53,064 nt of DNA, taken from the NCBI GenBank assembly GCA_013821905.1, contig PNJO01000005.1:1-53064 (forward strand), read 5' to 3'. This document shows, one piece after another, positions 11,529 to 20,596 of this stretch (the first letter of the stretch is position 1; each line of letters begins with the position of its first letter). Source of the stretch: Sphingopyxis sp. GTDB lineage: Bacteria > Pseudomonadota > Alphaproteobacteria > Sphingomonadales > Sphingomonadaceae. Under the pieces are notes generated by a model. The model was not told the origin of the DNA, did not search any database, and saw only the letters and a program-made list of their open reading frames with translations. Position numbers and translations under genes: made by a program.

Positions 11529-11557
11529 CTTGAAATGGTTTCGGCCGCACCCAGATT
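11529..11557 (+). promoter_or_regulatory. Possible sigma-32 heat-shock promoter
   Basis: CTTGAAA (11529-11535), 14 nt, then CCCAGATT (11550-11557), about 90 nt upstream of the small heat-shock gene. The -35 and spacing match the RpoH consensus; the -10 matches only partly. Confidence 0.4.
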
Positions 11558-11647
11558 CGGATCGTCCGGCCGCCGATACGGGGCCGGGTGGCGATCGCGG
11601 CACGCGCTGCGGTCCCTTTGCTTCGCTTTTTTAAGGAAGGAATGACC

Positions 11648-12103
11648 ATGCGTAACAGCTTCGACTGGACCCCCTATCGCCGTTCGACCGTCGGGTTCGA
11701 TCGGCTATTCGATTTCCTCGAAACCGGCGGTTCGGGCGCCGAGAATTACCCGCCGTTCGACATCGAGAAGGTCGCCGACGACCATTTCCGCATCACGGTG
11801 GCCGTCGCCGGCTTCAAGTCCGACGAAATCGACATCACTGCACAGCAGAATATGCTGACCGTCAGCGGCCGCAAGGCACCCGTCGCCGAGGGCGAGGAAC
11901 GCAAGCTGCTTTACAGCGGCATCGCGACGCGCGCGTTCGAGCGCCGCTTCCAGCTCGCCGACTTCGTGCGCGTGAGCGCAGCCGACCTCGCCGACGGGCT
12001 GCTGACCATCGACCTGGTGCGCGAAGTGCCCGAGGCGATGAAGCCGCACAAGATTGCGATCGGCGGCACCGCGCCGGCGATCGAGGACAAAAAGGCCGCG
12101 TAA
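11648..12103 (+). CDS. Small heat-shock protein, Hsp20/IbpA family
   Basis: ATP-independent holdase that binds unfolding proteins in the cytoplasm. The 151-aa protein begins MRNSFDWTPYRRSTVGFDRL, the sphingomonad IbpA-like start, followed by an alpha-crystallin domain (about 40-130) with ITVAVAGF and a LADGLLTIDL beta-strand end. The ATG at 11648 lies 7 nt from a strong AAGGAAGG ribosome-binding site; the in-frame ATG at 11642 would be too close. A heat-shock-like promoter lies upstream. Confidence 0.93.
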   Translation: MRNSFDWTPYRRSTVGFDRLFDFLETGGSGAENYPPFDIEKVADDHFRITVAVAGFKSDEIDITAQQNMLTVSGRKAPVAEGEERKLLYSGIATRAFERRFQLADFVRVSAADLADGLLTIDLVREVPEAMKPHKIAIGGTAPAIEDKKAA

Positions 12104-12127
12104 GACGCGGGCTTATCCGACGCCCTC

Positions 12128-12171
12128 CGGGGCCATGAGCGGGGTCCGGAGTCCTTTCCGGGCCCCGTTTT
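12128..12171 (+). terminator. Probable terminator after hsp20
   Basis: CGGGGCC (12128-12134) can pair with GGCCCCG (12161-12167), which is followed by TTTT. An inner TCCGGA palindrome adds to the fold. It separates hsp20 from the convergent GNAT gene. Confidence 0.5.
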
Positions 12172-12176
12172 CGTTT

Positions 12177-12653
12177 CTAGAGCGCGCGCGTCATGAAACG
12201 GCTGAAGGGATCGGGCCGATAGTCGGCGAAAGGCGCACAGTCTTCGAAGCCGTAGCGCGCGTAGAGCGCAAGCGCCGGCCCGAACGCCGGGCTCGACCCC
12301 GTTTCGAGGCTGAGCCGCCGGAGGCCGCGTCGATGCGATTCCTGGATGATATGGTCGAGCATCCGTGCGGCGACGCCCTGGCGCAGAAAGGCATCGGCGG
12401 TGCGCATCGACTTGATCTCGCCGTGATCGCCGCCGAGCATCCGGAGCGCACCGCAGCCCGCAAGCTCGCCATCGCCGTGGATCGACCAGAAGGTGACATC
12501 GCCCGCACGCAGCCCGTCGAAATCGAGGAAGTGGCAGCTTCCCGCCGGCGAATTGGCGAGCATCCCCGCGAAATGCCGTTCGAGCAAGGCGCGGATGGCG
12601 GCGCCCGACAGATCGTCCTCGACGATCCGCCAGCCGCCGCCCGCGTCGCTCAC
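12177..12653 (-). CDS. GNAT-family N-acetyltransferase
   Basis: Predicted acetyl-CoA-dependent acyltransferase of 158 aa; substrate unknown. It has the GNAT core: [10 protein letters not shown], then [22 protein letters not shown] (acetyl-CoA loop), [10 protein letters not shown] and [11 protein letters not shown]. The start is inferred to be GTG at 12653, which overlaps the TGA of the M14 carboxypeptidase (GTGA), giving [14 protein letters not shown]. It is the third gene of a lipoprotein-carboxypeptidase-acetyltransferase operon. Confidence 0.87.
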   Translation of the reverse strand: MSDAGGGWRIVEDDLSGAAIRALLERHFAGMLANSPAGSCHFLDFDGLRAGDVTFWSIHGDGELAGCGALRMLGGDHGEIKSMRTADAFLRQGVAARMLDHIIQESHRRGLRRLSLETGSSPAFGPALALYARYGFEDCAPFADYRPDPFSRFMTRAL

Positions 12654-13765
12654 AACATCTGGTCCAGCGTCTGGAGACAGGCGTGCGCGAGCAATTTCGA
12701 ACGTTCGGGCGACCAGCCCTGCACGGGGTCGGGAAGGTCGCGATTGTCCTTGAACGGCATCTCGATCGTCATCGACACCGCGCCGAACCGTTCGGCAAGC
12801 TGCGTCGTCGACATCGACAGGTTCGCTTGCCCCGGCGCCGATTCGGCATAGCCAAGGTCGACCTGGAAATCGGGCGTGTTCGCGGCAAGCGCCGCCTCGA
12901 ACGCCTTGTATTTCTCCATCTGCTCCGCCTTGAGCGAGGGGATGCCCTCGAAACCCGCGAGGAAGACCGCGGGGATCGCCTCGTCGCCGTGGACGTCCAT
13001 CGCCCAGTCGACACCGCTTTCGTCCATCGCGTTGCGCACGCAAAGCACCTCGGGACTGCGCCCCGCGGTCGGTTCGTGCCATTCGCGGTTGAGGTTCACG
13101 CCAGCAAAATTGGTGCGCAGATGCCCGCGCGCCGACCCGTCGGGATTCATGTTCGGCACGATGTGAAAGCGGCACTTGTTCCGCAAAGAGCGCGCATGCG
13201 GATCGGCCGGGTCGGTGAGCTTTTCGAGCGCGCCTTCCATCCACCATTCGGCCATCGATTCGCCGGGATGCTGGCGCGCGTAGAGCCACACCTGCACATC
13301 GCCGGTGCCGACCTCGATGCAGTCAATCGACTGTCCCTCGAGGCTGGTGCCGAGGCAGCGATAGGTCACGCCTTCGCATTCGGTGACCGAGGCGATCAGG
13401 TCGTGGTGGCGCTCCATCGAATAGGGCGCGAAATAGGCGACCCAGAGGATCGGACTTTCGGCGCTGTGCTGCACGGTCAGCGTACCGGACGCCGCATCAT
13501 AGTCGGTGTCGAGGCGGAACCAGTGCTCGCGGTCGGTGCTGGCGCACACCGCATAGCCCGGCCAGCCGTCGGGATAGGCCGAACCCGAAAGCCCGCCGAT
13601 CGCGAGCTCGAGCGCGTCGCCGACCGCGCACGATACGCGGAAGTGGAACCACTGGAAAAAGTCGGACTCGCGGTCCTTGCGGATGGACAGCCGGGCGGAC
13701 GTGCCGTCGATGGCGTCCACGACGATATTGCCGCTGTCGAAAGCGGCGTTGATGGTGATGGTCAT
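12650..13765 (-). CDS. M14-family zinc carboxypeptidase (cytosolic AGBL/CCP-like)
   Basis: Predicted 371-aa peptidase. An N-terminal beta-rich domain (about 1-125) precedes the M14 catalytic domain with zinc ligands His166 and Glu169 (RQHPGES), His259 (MDVHGDE) and catalytic Glu335 (MTIEMPF). No signal peptide is seen, so it is cytosolic; the two-domain layout resembles bacterial relatives of cytosolic carboxypeptidases. The ATG at 13765 overlaps the stop of the DUF4136 lipoprotein (ATGA), and its own stop overlaps the GNAT start. The substrate is unknown. Confidence 0.9.
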   Translation of the reverse strand: MTITINAAFDSGNIVVDAIDGTSARLSIRKDRESDFFQWFHFRVSCAVGDALELAIGGLSGSAYPDGWPGYAVCASTDREHWFRLDTDYDAASGTLTVQHSAESPILWVAYFAPYSMERHHDLIASVTECEGVTYRCLGTSLEGQSIDCIEVGTGDVQVWLYARQHPGESMAEWWMEGALEKLTDPADPHARSLRNKCRFHIVPNMNPDGSARGHLRTNFAGVNLNREWHEPTAGRSPEVLCVRNAMDESGVDWAMDVHGDEAIPAVFLAGFEGIPSLKAEQMEKYKAFEAALAANTPDFQVDLGYAESAPGQANLSMSTTQLAERFGAVSMTIEMPFKDNRDLPDPVQGWSPERSKLLAHACLQTLDQML

Positions 13766-14388
13766 GGGACGCTGATAGTGCGTCCCGATTCCCCGGGGAA
13801 GTCCTTGAATAGGGCTTCGGCCAATTTCGCCGCGGCCAGGCCGGGCTGCGCGGCGGGCGCCTTCACCGGCACCGCGGTCAGCGCACGGCCTTCCCACAGG
13901 GCCTGCCCGCTCGCGGCATCGTCGATACGCACCGACAGCTGCAAATCCTGCATGCGGCGCGGCCCGCCGCCGAGGTTGATCCCGACTCCGAGCCCGACGC
14001 CCGATCCATAGCTGCCCGTCGAGCCGCCGACACCGACCGAAACGGGCGAGCGCTTGCCCGCAGCTTCCTGTTCGCTGCGATCGAAACCGATGCGCACGCG
14101 CAGCGGCGCGCGCGCGCCGGCGTCGGCGGCGACGAGGCCCTGGAGTTGCAATTGGCGCTCGACCGCCGCGCGATAGCCGCTCCATTCGAGCGAGGGCTGG
14201 GTCGCACCGACCATCGCCGCGGCGTCGCCGAGCGGCGCGCTGTCGATGGTGTAGCGCGTTCCCGGCGCCCAGCCCGCAGGGGCGTTGCCGTGGAAACGGG
14301 TGACTTCGACCGGCGGGACGGCCGTGGCACAGCCACCGAGCGCGAGCGCCGCTGCGAGGGGCAGGGCGACGAAAAGAGGACGCTTCAT
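13762..14388 (-). CDS. DUF4136-like lipoprotein
   Basis: Predicted 208-aa envelope lipoprotein: signal peptide [20 protein letters not shown] with lipobox LGGC (Cys20). A Gly/Ser-rich stretch ([20 protein letters not shown]) sits in the middle, followed by a beta-rich end ([19 protein letters not shown]). The pattern fits DUF4136 proteins, whose function is unknown. The start at 14388 is preferred over an upstream ATG because it gives a clean signal peptide. Coupled by ATGA to the carboxypeptidase. Confidence 0.8.
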   Translation of the reverse strand: MKRPLFVALPLAAALALGGCATAVPPVEVTRFHGNAPAGWAPGTRYTIDSAPLGDAAAMVGATQPSLEWSGYRAAVERQLQLQGLVAADAGARAPLRVRIGFDRSEQEAAGKRSPVSVGVGGSTGSYGSGVGLGVGINLGGGPRRMQDLQLSVRIDDAASGQALWEGRALTAVPVKAPAAQPGLAAAKLAEALFKDFPGESGRTISVP

Positions 14389-14461
14389 GCGACCTTCATG
14401 CGCCACATAATCTGGCTTGGCAATGAACGGGATAGGCCGTGCCTACCCCGCGGCATCAAAC

Positions 14462-15124
14462 TCAGCGATAGAAGATGTGGTTGTCGATCTGCGCGATGCG
14501 CGTCTTGCGCCAGCCCGGCGAGACGTAGCGGGCATGGAAGAACAGCGCGCCCGGCGCGTGGTTCTTCCAGCTGCCGTCGCGGGCGATCTGCGCGATCGCA
14601 ACGGCATTGTTCCACTGCGCGGCGTTGCGGATGGCGGGCATCCGGCCGCCGCGCACGAAGCTGAACTGGCTCGGCTGGTGCACGACGCCGCACAGGCTTT
14701 TCGGGAAGCGGCCCGATTCGGCGCGGTTGATCACGACATGCGCGACCGCAAGCTGGCCGGCGAGCGATTCGCCGCGCGATTCGAAATAGACCGCGCTGGC
14801 AAGACAGCGCAGCTCGGAATCGAGATCGGCGGGCTTCGCCGTCGCGGCAACGAGGTCGGCAAGCGAATCGGCCGTCTCCGGCGCAGGCTTCGGCGCGGGG
14901 GCGGATTCGTCCTGGATCTTGGGGCTCGCTTCGGCCGGCAATTCGGCTTCGGCCGGAAGCTCCGCCTTCTCATCGGCGGGCGCATCGGCGCCCGGCAGGA
15001 TGATGGCGGGAAGATTGGCGTCGGCGGCAAGATCGCTTGCAAAGCCGGGTTCCGCCAGAAGCAGCATGGTGGCGGCAGTCATGCCGACGGCAGCCACGCT
15101 GGCTACGTTCAAAATGCGACTCAT
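14462..15124 (-). CDS. SleB/CwlJ-like cell wall hydrolase
   Basis: Predicted periplasmic peptidoglycan hydrolase, 220 aa. A signal or anchor segment (MSRILNVASVAAVGMTAATM) is followed by a Pro/Ala/Glu-rich linker (about 40-100) and a Hydrolase_2 domain with CLASAVYFESRGE (catalytic Glu), AHVVINRAESGRFPKSLCGVV and ALFFHARYV. The ATG at 15124 is preferred to an in-frame TTG four codons upstream. The 196-nt upstream gap (15125-15320) shows no clear promoter. Confidence 0.9.
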   Translation of the reverse strand: MSRILNVASVAAVGMTAATMLLLAEPGFASDLAADANLPAIILPGADAPADEKAELPAEAELPAEASPKIQDESAPAPKPAPETADSLADLVAATAKPADLDSELRCLASAVYFESRGESLAGQLAVAHVVINRAESGRFPKSLCGVVHQPSQFSFVRGGRMPAIRNAAQWNNAVAIAQIARDGSWKNHAPGALFFHARYVSPGWRKTRIAQIDNHIFYR

Positions 15125-15320
15125 GTAATCCGTCAAAAGGGCGGCCGATGAACCGAACCTCTCAAAACAGGCGGGGGACTAGGGTCCAATATCGCCGCCT
15201 GCGGTCATCGTCCGACTGCGTGTCCGAACCGGTTTGCCGGGGCTTCGCCTAAGCGATGCAACCCGCGGAACGACCTACGCGTTATCGAAGCGGCGCCAGT
15301 TATTGTGCGCCGCAACAGAG

Positions 15321-15656
15321 TCAAGTTAACGCAGCCCACTCCGCGACGAGTTGTGGCGCATTTGCGATATCCAGTTCGACGATCCACAGGTCGGGATCGG
15401 CATTTCGCCGCCGGATTCGATAGTTTTCGCGTGATTCATCATCCTTTGGGCCGCGCGGGCCGACCGCTTCCCAGACATAGCCGTCGTCGGCCGCAAAGCG
15501 CCGTTCGAGCAGCGGCCCGGGCACGCCGCGATCGCTGCACTGGACGAGGATGATTCCCGAATTATCGTCGCCCTTGGCGAGAATCGCGGCAAAACCGCCG
15601 GCCGCTTCGGCGCGGCGGATCAGCAGATCGACGAGGAAACGGCTTTTCAGCCGCAT
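15321..15656 (-). CDS. DUF1491 family protein
   Basis: A 111-aa alphaproteobacterial protein of unknown function, starting MRLKSRFLVDLLIRRAEAAG, with a GVPGPLLERRF core and an acidic C-terminal strand (DPDLWIVELD), as in DUF1491 (PF07372). No signal peptide or membrane segment. It follows ptsN by 21 nt and is probably co-transcribed with it. Confidence 0.88.
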   Translation of the reverse strand: MRLKSRFLVDLLIRRAEAAGGFAAILAKGDDNSGIILVQCSDRGVPGPLLERRFAADDGYVWEAVGPRGPKDDESRENYRIRRRNADPDLWIVELDIANAPQLVAEWAALT

Positions 15657-15677
15657 CGGGTGGTTCGCGCCGCGGCG

Positions 15678-16142
15678 TTACGCCGCGTCACGCGTTTCGC
15701 CGTCGGCGAGCAGCGCATAGAGCGCTTCGTCGCTCTTCGCGCCGCGCAACCGGTCGGCGATCGCCTCGTTGCGCAGCATCCGCGACACCCCCGCAAGCGC
15801 CTTCAGATGATCGGCGCCGGCGTCGAGCGGCGAGAGCAGGATGAACAGCAGATCGACGGGCAGCCCATCGACCGCGTTGAAATCGATCGGCTTGGCGAGC
15901 TGGAGAAACAGGCCGCGCACCCCGCCGAGATCGGCCATCTTCGCGTGCGGTAGCGCGATCCCGCGGCCGAAACCGGTCGAGCCGAGGCGTTCGCGCTCGA
16001 GCAGGGCTTCGCTGACTTCGCCGGCGTCAAGGCCGAGCGAACGGCTGGCGAGGTCGCCGACGAACGGAAACAGCGCCTTTTTCGAATCGAGCTGCACATG
16101 CGCGCGAACGGTCGCAGGGTAGAGAAGGGAAGAAAGATTCAT
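15678..16142 (-). CDS. ptsN: PTS IIA-like nitrogen regulatory protein
   Basis: EIIA-Ntr of the nitrogen phosphotransfer system, 154 aa, receiving phosphate from NPr on His66 (GRGIALPHAK). The fold markers ALLERERLGSTGFG and DLLFILLSP are present. The ATG at 16142 gives the usual MNLSSLLYP start; the upstream TTG would add only four residues. It lies downstream of hpf, a common arrangement near rpoN in proteobacteria, although rpoN is not here. Likely regulatory rather than sugar-transporting. Confidence 0.95.
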   Translation of the reverse strand: MNLSSLLYPATVRAHVQLDSKKALFPFVGDLASRSLGLDAGEVSEALLERERLGSTGFGRGIALPHAKMADLGGVRGLFLQLAKPIDFNAVDGLPVDLLFILLSPLDAGADHLKALAGVSRMLRNEAIADRLRGAKSDEALYALLADGETRDAA

Positions 16143-16319
16143 CTGTCCGGTCAAATCTTGTAAAATGCCGCTCGTCGCCAGGCCCTATGCCGGCAAGCGA
16201 TCGCGGTTCCGTCGTGGAGGCCCCCGCCATCCCAGCATCGGGCATCGTTGGGCGCGGCCCTTAGGCCGGATGGCGGAGAAAATCCAGTCCTATCGTTCGG
16301 GACCCGGGCTGCGGGGTAG

Positions 16320-16349
16320 CCGGTCCAGGCTGAAACCAGCCCGGACCGG
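16320..16349 (-). terminator. Strong hairpin just after hpf
   Basis: CCGGTCCAGGCTG pairs with CAGCCCGGACCGG across a 4-nt loop with one mismatch, six bases past the hpf stop. No T-run follows, so it is either a factor-dependent terminator or a 3' stabilising hairpin. The rest of the 213-nt hpf-ptsN gap shows nothing clear. Confidence 0.45.
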
Positions 16350-16355
16350 TCGGGA

Positions 16356-16931
16356 TCAGCGCGGTTCGACCCAGCCGATCGTGCCGTCGTCGCGGCGATA
16401 GACCATGTTGTGCGAACCGGTCTTGCTGTTGACGAACAGCAACGCGTTGGTGTTGCGCAGGTCGAGCATCATCACCGCGTCGGACACGCTGCTGGTCGGA
16501 ATGTCGACGCGCGTTTCGGCGATGATCGCGGGCGCGTCACCCGCATCCTCGTCCTCGGCGCCGGCTTCGAACACGACATAGGCGGCGTTGTCCTCGATAT
16601 CGTCGACCGTCGGCGCGGGCACAGTGGGGCCGTTGTTGCGGTCCTTCAGTCGTCGCATATAGCGCCGGAGCTGTTTTTCGATGCGGTCGGCGGCACCCTC
16701 GAACGCGACATGCGCATCCTGTGCCTGGCCGTGACCCTTGAGCACGAGGCCCTGCATCACATGCGCGACGATGTCGCACTGGAAACTGTCGTGCGGACCC
16801 TTGCCGAAGGTCGCGTGCGCCCCGATCGCGCGGGAGAAATATTTATCGGCGATCCCGTTCATCCGGTCCGACACATGCGCCTGCAGCGCTTCGCCGGTTT
16901 CGATCTGATGGCCAGAGACGCGGATTTCCAT
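16356..16931 (-). CDS. hpf: Ribosome hibernation-promoting factor, long form
   Basis: Dimerises and inactivates 70S ribosomes in slow growth. The 191-aa protein has the S30AE domain (about 1-105, MEIRVSGHQIETGEALQAHV) and the C-terminal dimerisation domain of long HPF (MMLDLRNTNALLFVNSKTG...VVYRRDDGTIGWVEPR-like end). GGAG precedes the ATG. It lies 44 nt after dnaQ on the same strand, so it may be read from that operon as well as from its own promoter. Confidence 0.95.
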   Translation of the reverse strand: MEIRVSGHQIETGEALQAHVSDRMNGIADKYFSRAIGAHATFGKGPHDSFQCDIVAHVMQGLVLKGHGQAQDAHVAFEGAADRIEKQLRRYMRRLKDRNNGPTVPAPTVDDIEDNAAYVVFEAGAEDEDAGDAPAIIAETRVDIPTSSVSDAVMMLDLRNTNALLFVNSKTGSHNMVYRRDDGTIGWVEPR

Positions 16932-16975
16932 TTTTCTTCTCCTTCCAGAGTCTCGGTAACGGCGGGGAGGCGCCG

Positions 16976-17671
16976 CTACGGGCTATCGTGCCACAAGGGT
17001 TGCGTCAGTGCGGCGACGAATTCGCTATGGCGAGCCAGTTCGGCCGGGCTGGCGGCGTGCGGACGCGGTTCGCGGAACGGCCGCGCGGACGTCACCGCAT
17101 GCGCCGGCGCGTTCGCCGCGGCCGGCGCCGCCGCGCTCGCGGCAAGGCCAAGCCCGATCTGCCGTCCGCCGGTCATCTCGATATAGAGATGCGCGAGCAG
17201 TTCGGCGTCGAGCAGCGCGCCATGCTTCACGCGGTGGCTGCGGTCGATGCCATAGCGGGTGCAGAGCGCGTCGAGGCTGTGCTTCGCACCGGGATGGAGC
17301 TTGCGCGCCATCTGCACGGTGCAGCACATGCGCGCCATGTCGAGCGCCGGCCGGCCGGCGCGCGCGAGCTCGGCGTTGACGAAGCCGAAGTCGAAGGCGG
17401 CATTGTGCGCGACGAGCGGCGCATCGCCCAGAAACTCGAGCAGCTCGTCGACTCGCGTCGCGAACAGCGGCTTGTCGGAGAGGAACTGGATCGACAGGCC
17501 GTGCACCGCCTCGGCGGCGGCGGGCATATCGCGTTCGGGGTTGAAATAGGCGTGAAAGGTGACGCCCGTCTCACGGCGGTCGATCAGCTCGACACATCCG
17601 ATTTCGACCAGCCGGTCCCCGGTCTTGGGATCGAAACCCGTGGTTTCGGTATCGAAAATAATCTCGCGCAT
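16976..17671 (-). CDS. dnaQ: DNA polymerase III epsilon subunit (3'-5' exonuclease)
   Basis: Proofreading subunit of the replicase, 231 aa. Exo I is FDTETTGFDP (Asp7, Glu9), Exo II lies in LVAHNAAFDFGFVN, and Exo III is HGALLDAELLAHLY with the DnaQ-type His and Asp. A Pro/Ala-rich tail after about residue 180 probably carries the polymerase-binding part. The ATG at 17671 places the first catalytic motif at the usual position. It follows coaE by 19 nt, in the order also seen next to the Caulobacter origin. Confidence 0.95.
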   Translation of the reverse strand: MREIIFDTETTGFDPKTGDRLVEIGCVELIDRRETGVTFHAYFNPERDMPAAAEAVHGLSIQFLSDKPLFATRVDELLEFLGDAPLVAHNAAFDFGFVNAELARAGRPALDMARMCCTVQMARKLHPGAKHSLDALCTRYGIDRSHRVKHGALLDAELLAHLYIEMTGGRQIGLGLAASAAAPAAANAPAHAVTSARPFREPRPHAASPAELARHSEFVAALTQPLWHDSP

Positions 17672-17690
17672 CGAACGGATAATCTGGACC

Positions 17691-18314
17691 CTATCGGGCG
17701 TGGAAACAAGAGGCGATGAAGCGAATCTGACGGTGCGTCGCGCTTTTCGGGCGGCCCGTTTCGATGACGAAATCGGCGCGCGCACGCTTGACGCGGTCGG
17801 GAACCTGCAGGCGGCGGATCGCCTTCAGCTTGGCCGCGGTCATGCCTGGGCGGCGCATCACGCGCTTGCGTTGCATCCATGCCGGCGCCGAGACGACGGC
17901 GATCGCGCCGACACGCCGCCAGCCGCCCTTTTCGAAGAGCAGTGGAATGTCGAGCACGACCAGATCGCGCGCGCGATGTCTGGTGAGAAAACGCTTCTGC
18001 GCCTTGCCGACCGCAGGGTGGACGATCGCCTCCAGCGCCGCGAGTTCGTGCATGTTGCCAAGCACATGGGCACCGAGCTTTTGCCGGTCGACGCCGTGCG
18101 GACCGGTGGTCCCCGGAAAGCGCGCCTCGATCGCCGCGACGAGCGCGCCGCCGGGACCCTGCAGCCGGTGCACCTCGGCATCGGCGTCGAAGACCGGGAC
18201 GCCCTCGCGCTCGAACATCGCCGCCGCGGTCGACTTGCCCATGCCGATCGACCCGGTGAGGCCGAGGATGAAGGGACGGCGGAGCCGCGAGCCGGGGCGC
18301 GGGCGATGCGTCAT
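17691..18314 (-). CDS. coaE: Dephospho-CoA kinase
   Basis: Last step of coenzyme A synthesis. The 207-aa protein has the P-loop GLTGSIGMGKST after a short basic N-terminal extension (about 14 residues), DADAEVHRL and the LVVLDIPLLFEKGGW motif of CoaE. The ATG overlaps the aroE stop (ATGA). Confidence 0.96.
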   Translation of the reverse strand: MTHRPRPGSRLRRPFILGLTGSIGMGKSTAAAMFEREGVPVFDADAEVHRLQGPGGALVAAIEARFPGTTGPHGVDRQKLGAHVLGNMHELAALEAIVHPAVGKAQKRFLTRHRARDLVVLDIPLLFEKGGWRRVGAIAVVSAPAWMQRKRVMRRPGMTAAKLKAIRRLQVPDRVKRARADFVIETGRPKSATHRQIRFIASCFHAR

Positions 18315-19138
18315 GCGGTCAGGAGCGCACGCAGCTCTTCGTCGCGGCCCTTGGGCGGCGTCGCTCCGAAGAAAAGTTCAAAGGCAAGCGCGGCCTGGCC
18401 GATCAGCATGTCGAGCCCGTCGACGGTGTCGAGCCCGCGCGCCTCGGCCGCCGCCAGCAGTCCCGTGCGGAGCGGCGAATAGACGAGGTCATAGACGATC
18501 GCCTCGTCGGGCAGCGGCGACAGGTCGAGGTCGAGCGGCGGCTGGTCCGCCATGCCGAGGCTGCTCGCATTGACGAGCAGCGCAACCGGCGGCAGCGGCG
18601 CGTCGAGCTGCGCGGCGTCGCCCTTGAGGCCGAAGGTCGCGAGCAGGCCCATCGCTTTCAGCGGCGAGCGGTTGAGGATCGTCACCCTGCCGACATGGGC
18701 GCGGGCCAGCGCGAACAGCACGGCGCGCGCCGCGCCGCCGGCACCGACCACTGCAACCGGCGCGCCTTCCAGATCGAGTTCGGCGAGCGGCGCATAGAAA
18801 CCCGCGGCATCGGTGTTGGTGCCGATCAGCGACCCGTCCTTCTGGCGGACGATCGTGTTCATCGCGCCGATGGTGCCGCGGATGTCGCCGGGATCCGCGA
18901 CCAGATCCATCACGGCCGCCTTGTGCGGCATGGTGACGTTGCAGCCGCGCCAGTCGGGATCGTTCCGCCGCTCCTCGATGTAGGCGGCGAGCGCGTCGGA
19001 CTTCACATGCGCGCGGCGATAGTCGCCATCGAGGCCGAGCGCGTCGAGCCAGAAGCCGTGGATCAGCGGCGATTTCGACTGGGCGATCGGATCGCCGATG
19101 ACCTCGGCATAGGGCGTGCTCATGACGTTTTCGCTCAT
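18311..19138 (-). CDS. aroE: Shikimate dehydrogenase
   Basis: NADPH-dependent reduction of 3-dehydroshikimate in aromatic amino-acid synthesis. Motifs: EVIGDPIAQSKSPLIH (substrate loop), NVTMPHK with catalytic Lys, GTNTDAAGF, and the nucleotide loop VVGAGGAARAV. The ATG at 19138 overlaps the maf stop (ATGA) and gives 275 aa; a second ATG at 19123 (MSTPYAEV) is possible. Confidence 0.96.
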   Translation of the reverse strand: MSENVMSTPYAEVIGDPIAQSKSPLIHGFWLDALGLDGDYRRAHVKSDALAAYIEERRNDPDWRGCNVTMPHKAAVMDLVADPGDIRGTIGAMNTIVRQKDGSLIGTNTDAAGFYAPLAELDLEGAPVAVVGAGGAARAVLFALARAHVGRVTILNRSPLKAMGLLATFGLKGDAAQLDAPLPPVALLVNASSLGMADQPPLDLDLSPLPDEAIVYDLVYSPLRTGLLAAAEARGLDTVDGLDMLIGQAALAFELFFGATPPKGRDEELRALLTA

Positions 19139-19731
19139 TTTTGGGCCAGCCCGGTCGCACGGAGCCACGCCAGCAACGGAAGCATCGGCATGCCGATGAT
19201 GGTCCAGGGATCGCCTTCGACCCGGTCGAACAATTGCACGCCCGCTCCTTCGATTTCGTAACAGCCGACGGTCCAGCGGATGCTGTCCCATTCGCGCGCC
19301 ACATAGTCGGCGATGAACGCGTCCGACAAGGGGCGCATCCAGAGCTTCGCCTCGCCGATCGCGCGCCACACCGGCGCCCCGTCGCGCGCGGCGACCGCGG
19401 CGCTGAACAACCGGTGGCGCGTGCCCGCCATCCGGCGGAGATGCCCGGCGGCGTCCGCGGGGCTTTCGGGCTTCGACAGCATCGCGCCATCGTCGAGCGC
19501 AAGGGTGGAATCGGCGCCGATCACGGTGACGCCGGGAAGTCGCGACGAGATTTTGACCGCCTTGGCCTCGGCGAGCGCGTCGGCGATGTTGCGCGGCGTC
19601 TGCCCGGCGGCGAGCAGTGAGGCAGTCAGCGCCTCCTCGTCGACATGCGCGGCCGTCGTTTCGAAATCGAGTCCGGCGGCACGGAGCATCGCGGCGCGAC
19701 CGCTGCTTTGCGAGGCGAGGAGGAGGGTCAT
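19135..19731 (-). CDS. Maf-family nucleotide pyrophosphatase
   Basis: House-cleaning NTP pyrophosphatase of 198 aa. It has the N-terminal LLLASQSSGRAAML (the usual SxRR motif reads S-S-G-R here), the catalytic GADSTLALDDGAMLSKP segment and the C-terminal GCYEIEGAGVQLFDRVEGD. The ATG at 19731 overlaps the ppsR stop (ATGA). In alphaproteobacteria this copy regularly sits between ppsR and aroE. Substrate class (dTTP/UTP or m7GTP) is not determined. Confidence 0.93.
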   Translation of the reverse strand: MTLLLASQSSGRAAMLRAAGLDFETTAAHVDEEALTASLLAAGQTPRNIADALAEAKAVKISSRLPGVTVIGADSTLALDDGAMLSKPESPADAAGHLRRMAGTRHRLFSAAVAARDGAPVWRAIGEAKLWMRPLSDAFIADYVAREWDSIRWTVGCYEIEGAGVQLFDRVEGDPWTIIGMPMLPLLAWLRATGLAQK

Positions 19732-20540
19732 GCCGAAGCGCGATCTTCGACGAGCTTGATCACCGCGGCGGCGGTTTCCTCGATCGAGCGACGCGTGACG
19801 TCGATCACCGGCCAGCCATTGTCGGCGAACATGCGTCGCGCATAGGCAAGCTCGGCCTTGACGCGCTCGTCGTCGACATAGGCGGTTTCGGGCGCCTGGT
19901 TGAGCGAGAGCAGCCGGTTGCGACGCACCTGGACGAGCCGGTCGAGCCCGGTCGTCAGCCCGACGACGAGCGGCTTTCTGAGATTGTAGAGCGCATCGGG
20001 CGGCGGCGATTCGGGAACGATCGGAATATTCGCGGTCTTGAAGCCGCGGTTGGCGAGATAGATGCTCGTCGGCGTCTTCGAGGTACGCGACACGCCCGCC
20101 AGCACGATATCGGCCTGCTCCCAATTTTCCCAGCCGATGCCGTCGTCGTGCGCGACGGTGAACTGGATCGCTTCGACGCGTGCGAAATAGGCTGCGTCGA
20201 GCACGTGCTGGCGGCCGGGGCGCGCCTTCGCTTCCTGCCCCAGCATCCGCGACAGCGCGTCGGTCACCGCATCGAGCGCGGCGACGGTTGGCAGACCCTG
20301 CGCGCTCGCGCGGCGTTCCAGGCTGACGCGCAGCTCGCCGTTGACGAGCGTGAAGAGGATCATGCCGGGGCTGGCCTGCACTTCGGCCATGATGCGGTCG
20401 AGATGCGATTCCGATCTTACCATCGGCCAGAAATGGCGCACCACCTCGACATCGTCGAACTGCGCGATCGCCGCCTTGGCAATATTTTCGAGTGTCTCGC
20501 CCGTGGAGTCGGATATGAGATGCAGGTGAAGCCGGCCCAT
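19728..20540 (-). CDS. ppsR: Pyruvate, phosphate/water dikinase regulatory protein (DUF299)
   Basis: Bifunctional kinase/pyrophosphorylase acting on PEP synthase or PPDK. The 270-aa protein starts MGRLHLHLISDSTGET and contains the P-loop-like GVSRTSKTPTSIYLA and the ANRGFKTANIP segment of the family. The ATG at 20540 is chosen because it matches the family start; the frame stays open upstream through the origin region. First gene of the coupled leftward chain ppsR-maf-aroE-coaE and the first gene left of the proposed oriC. Confidence 0.94.
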   Translation of the reverse strand: MGRLHLHLISDSTGETLENIAKAAIAQFDDVEVVRHFWPMVRSESHLDRIMAEVQASPGMILFTLVNGELRVSLERRASAQGLPTVAALDAVTDALSRMLGQEAKARPGRQHVLDAAYFARVEAIQFTVAHDDGIGWENWEQADIVLAGVSRTSKTPTSIYLANRGFKTANIPIVPESPPPDALYNLRKPLVVGLTTGLDRLVQVRRNRLLSLNQAPETAYVDDERVKAELAYARRMFADNGWPVIDVTRRSIEETAAAVIKLVEDRASA

Positions 20541-20596
20541 CACCCCACTTGGCGGGAAAGTCCCGAAAAACGCAAGCGGGGAAGTGTTTCCGCCCC

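Noticed and set aside
20202-20207. CACGTG inside ppsR as a further parS site
   Set aside because: Flanking bases do not match the TGTT...AACA arms.
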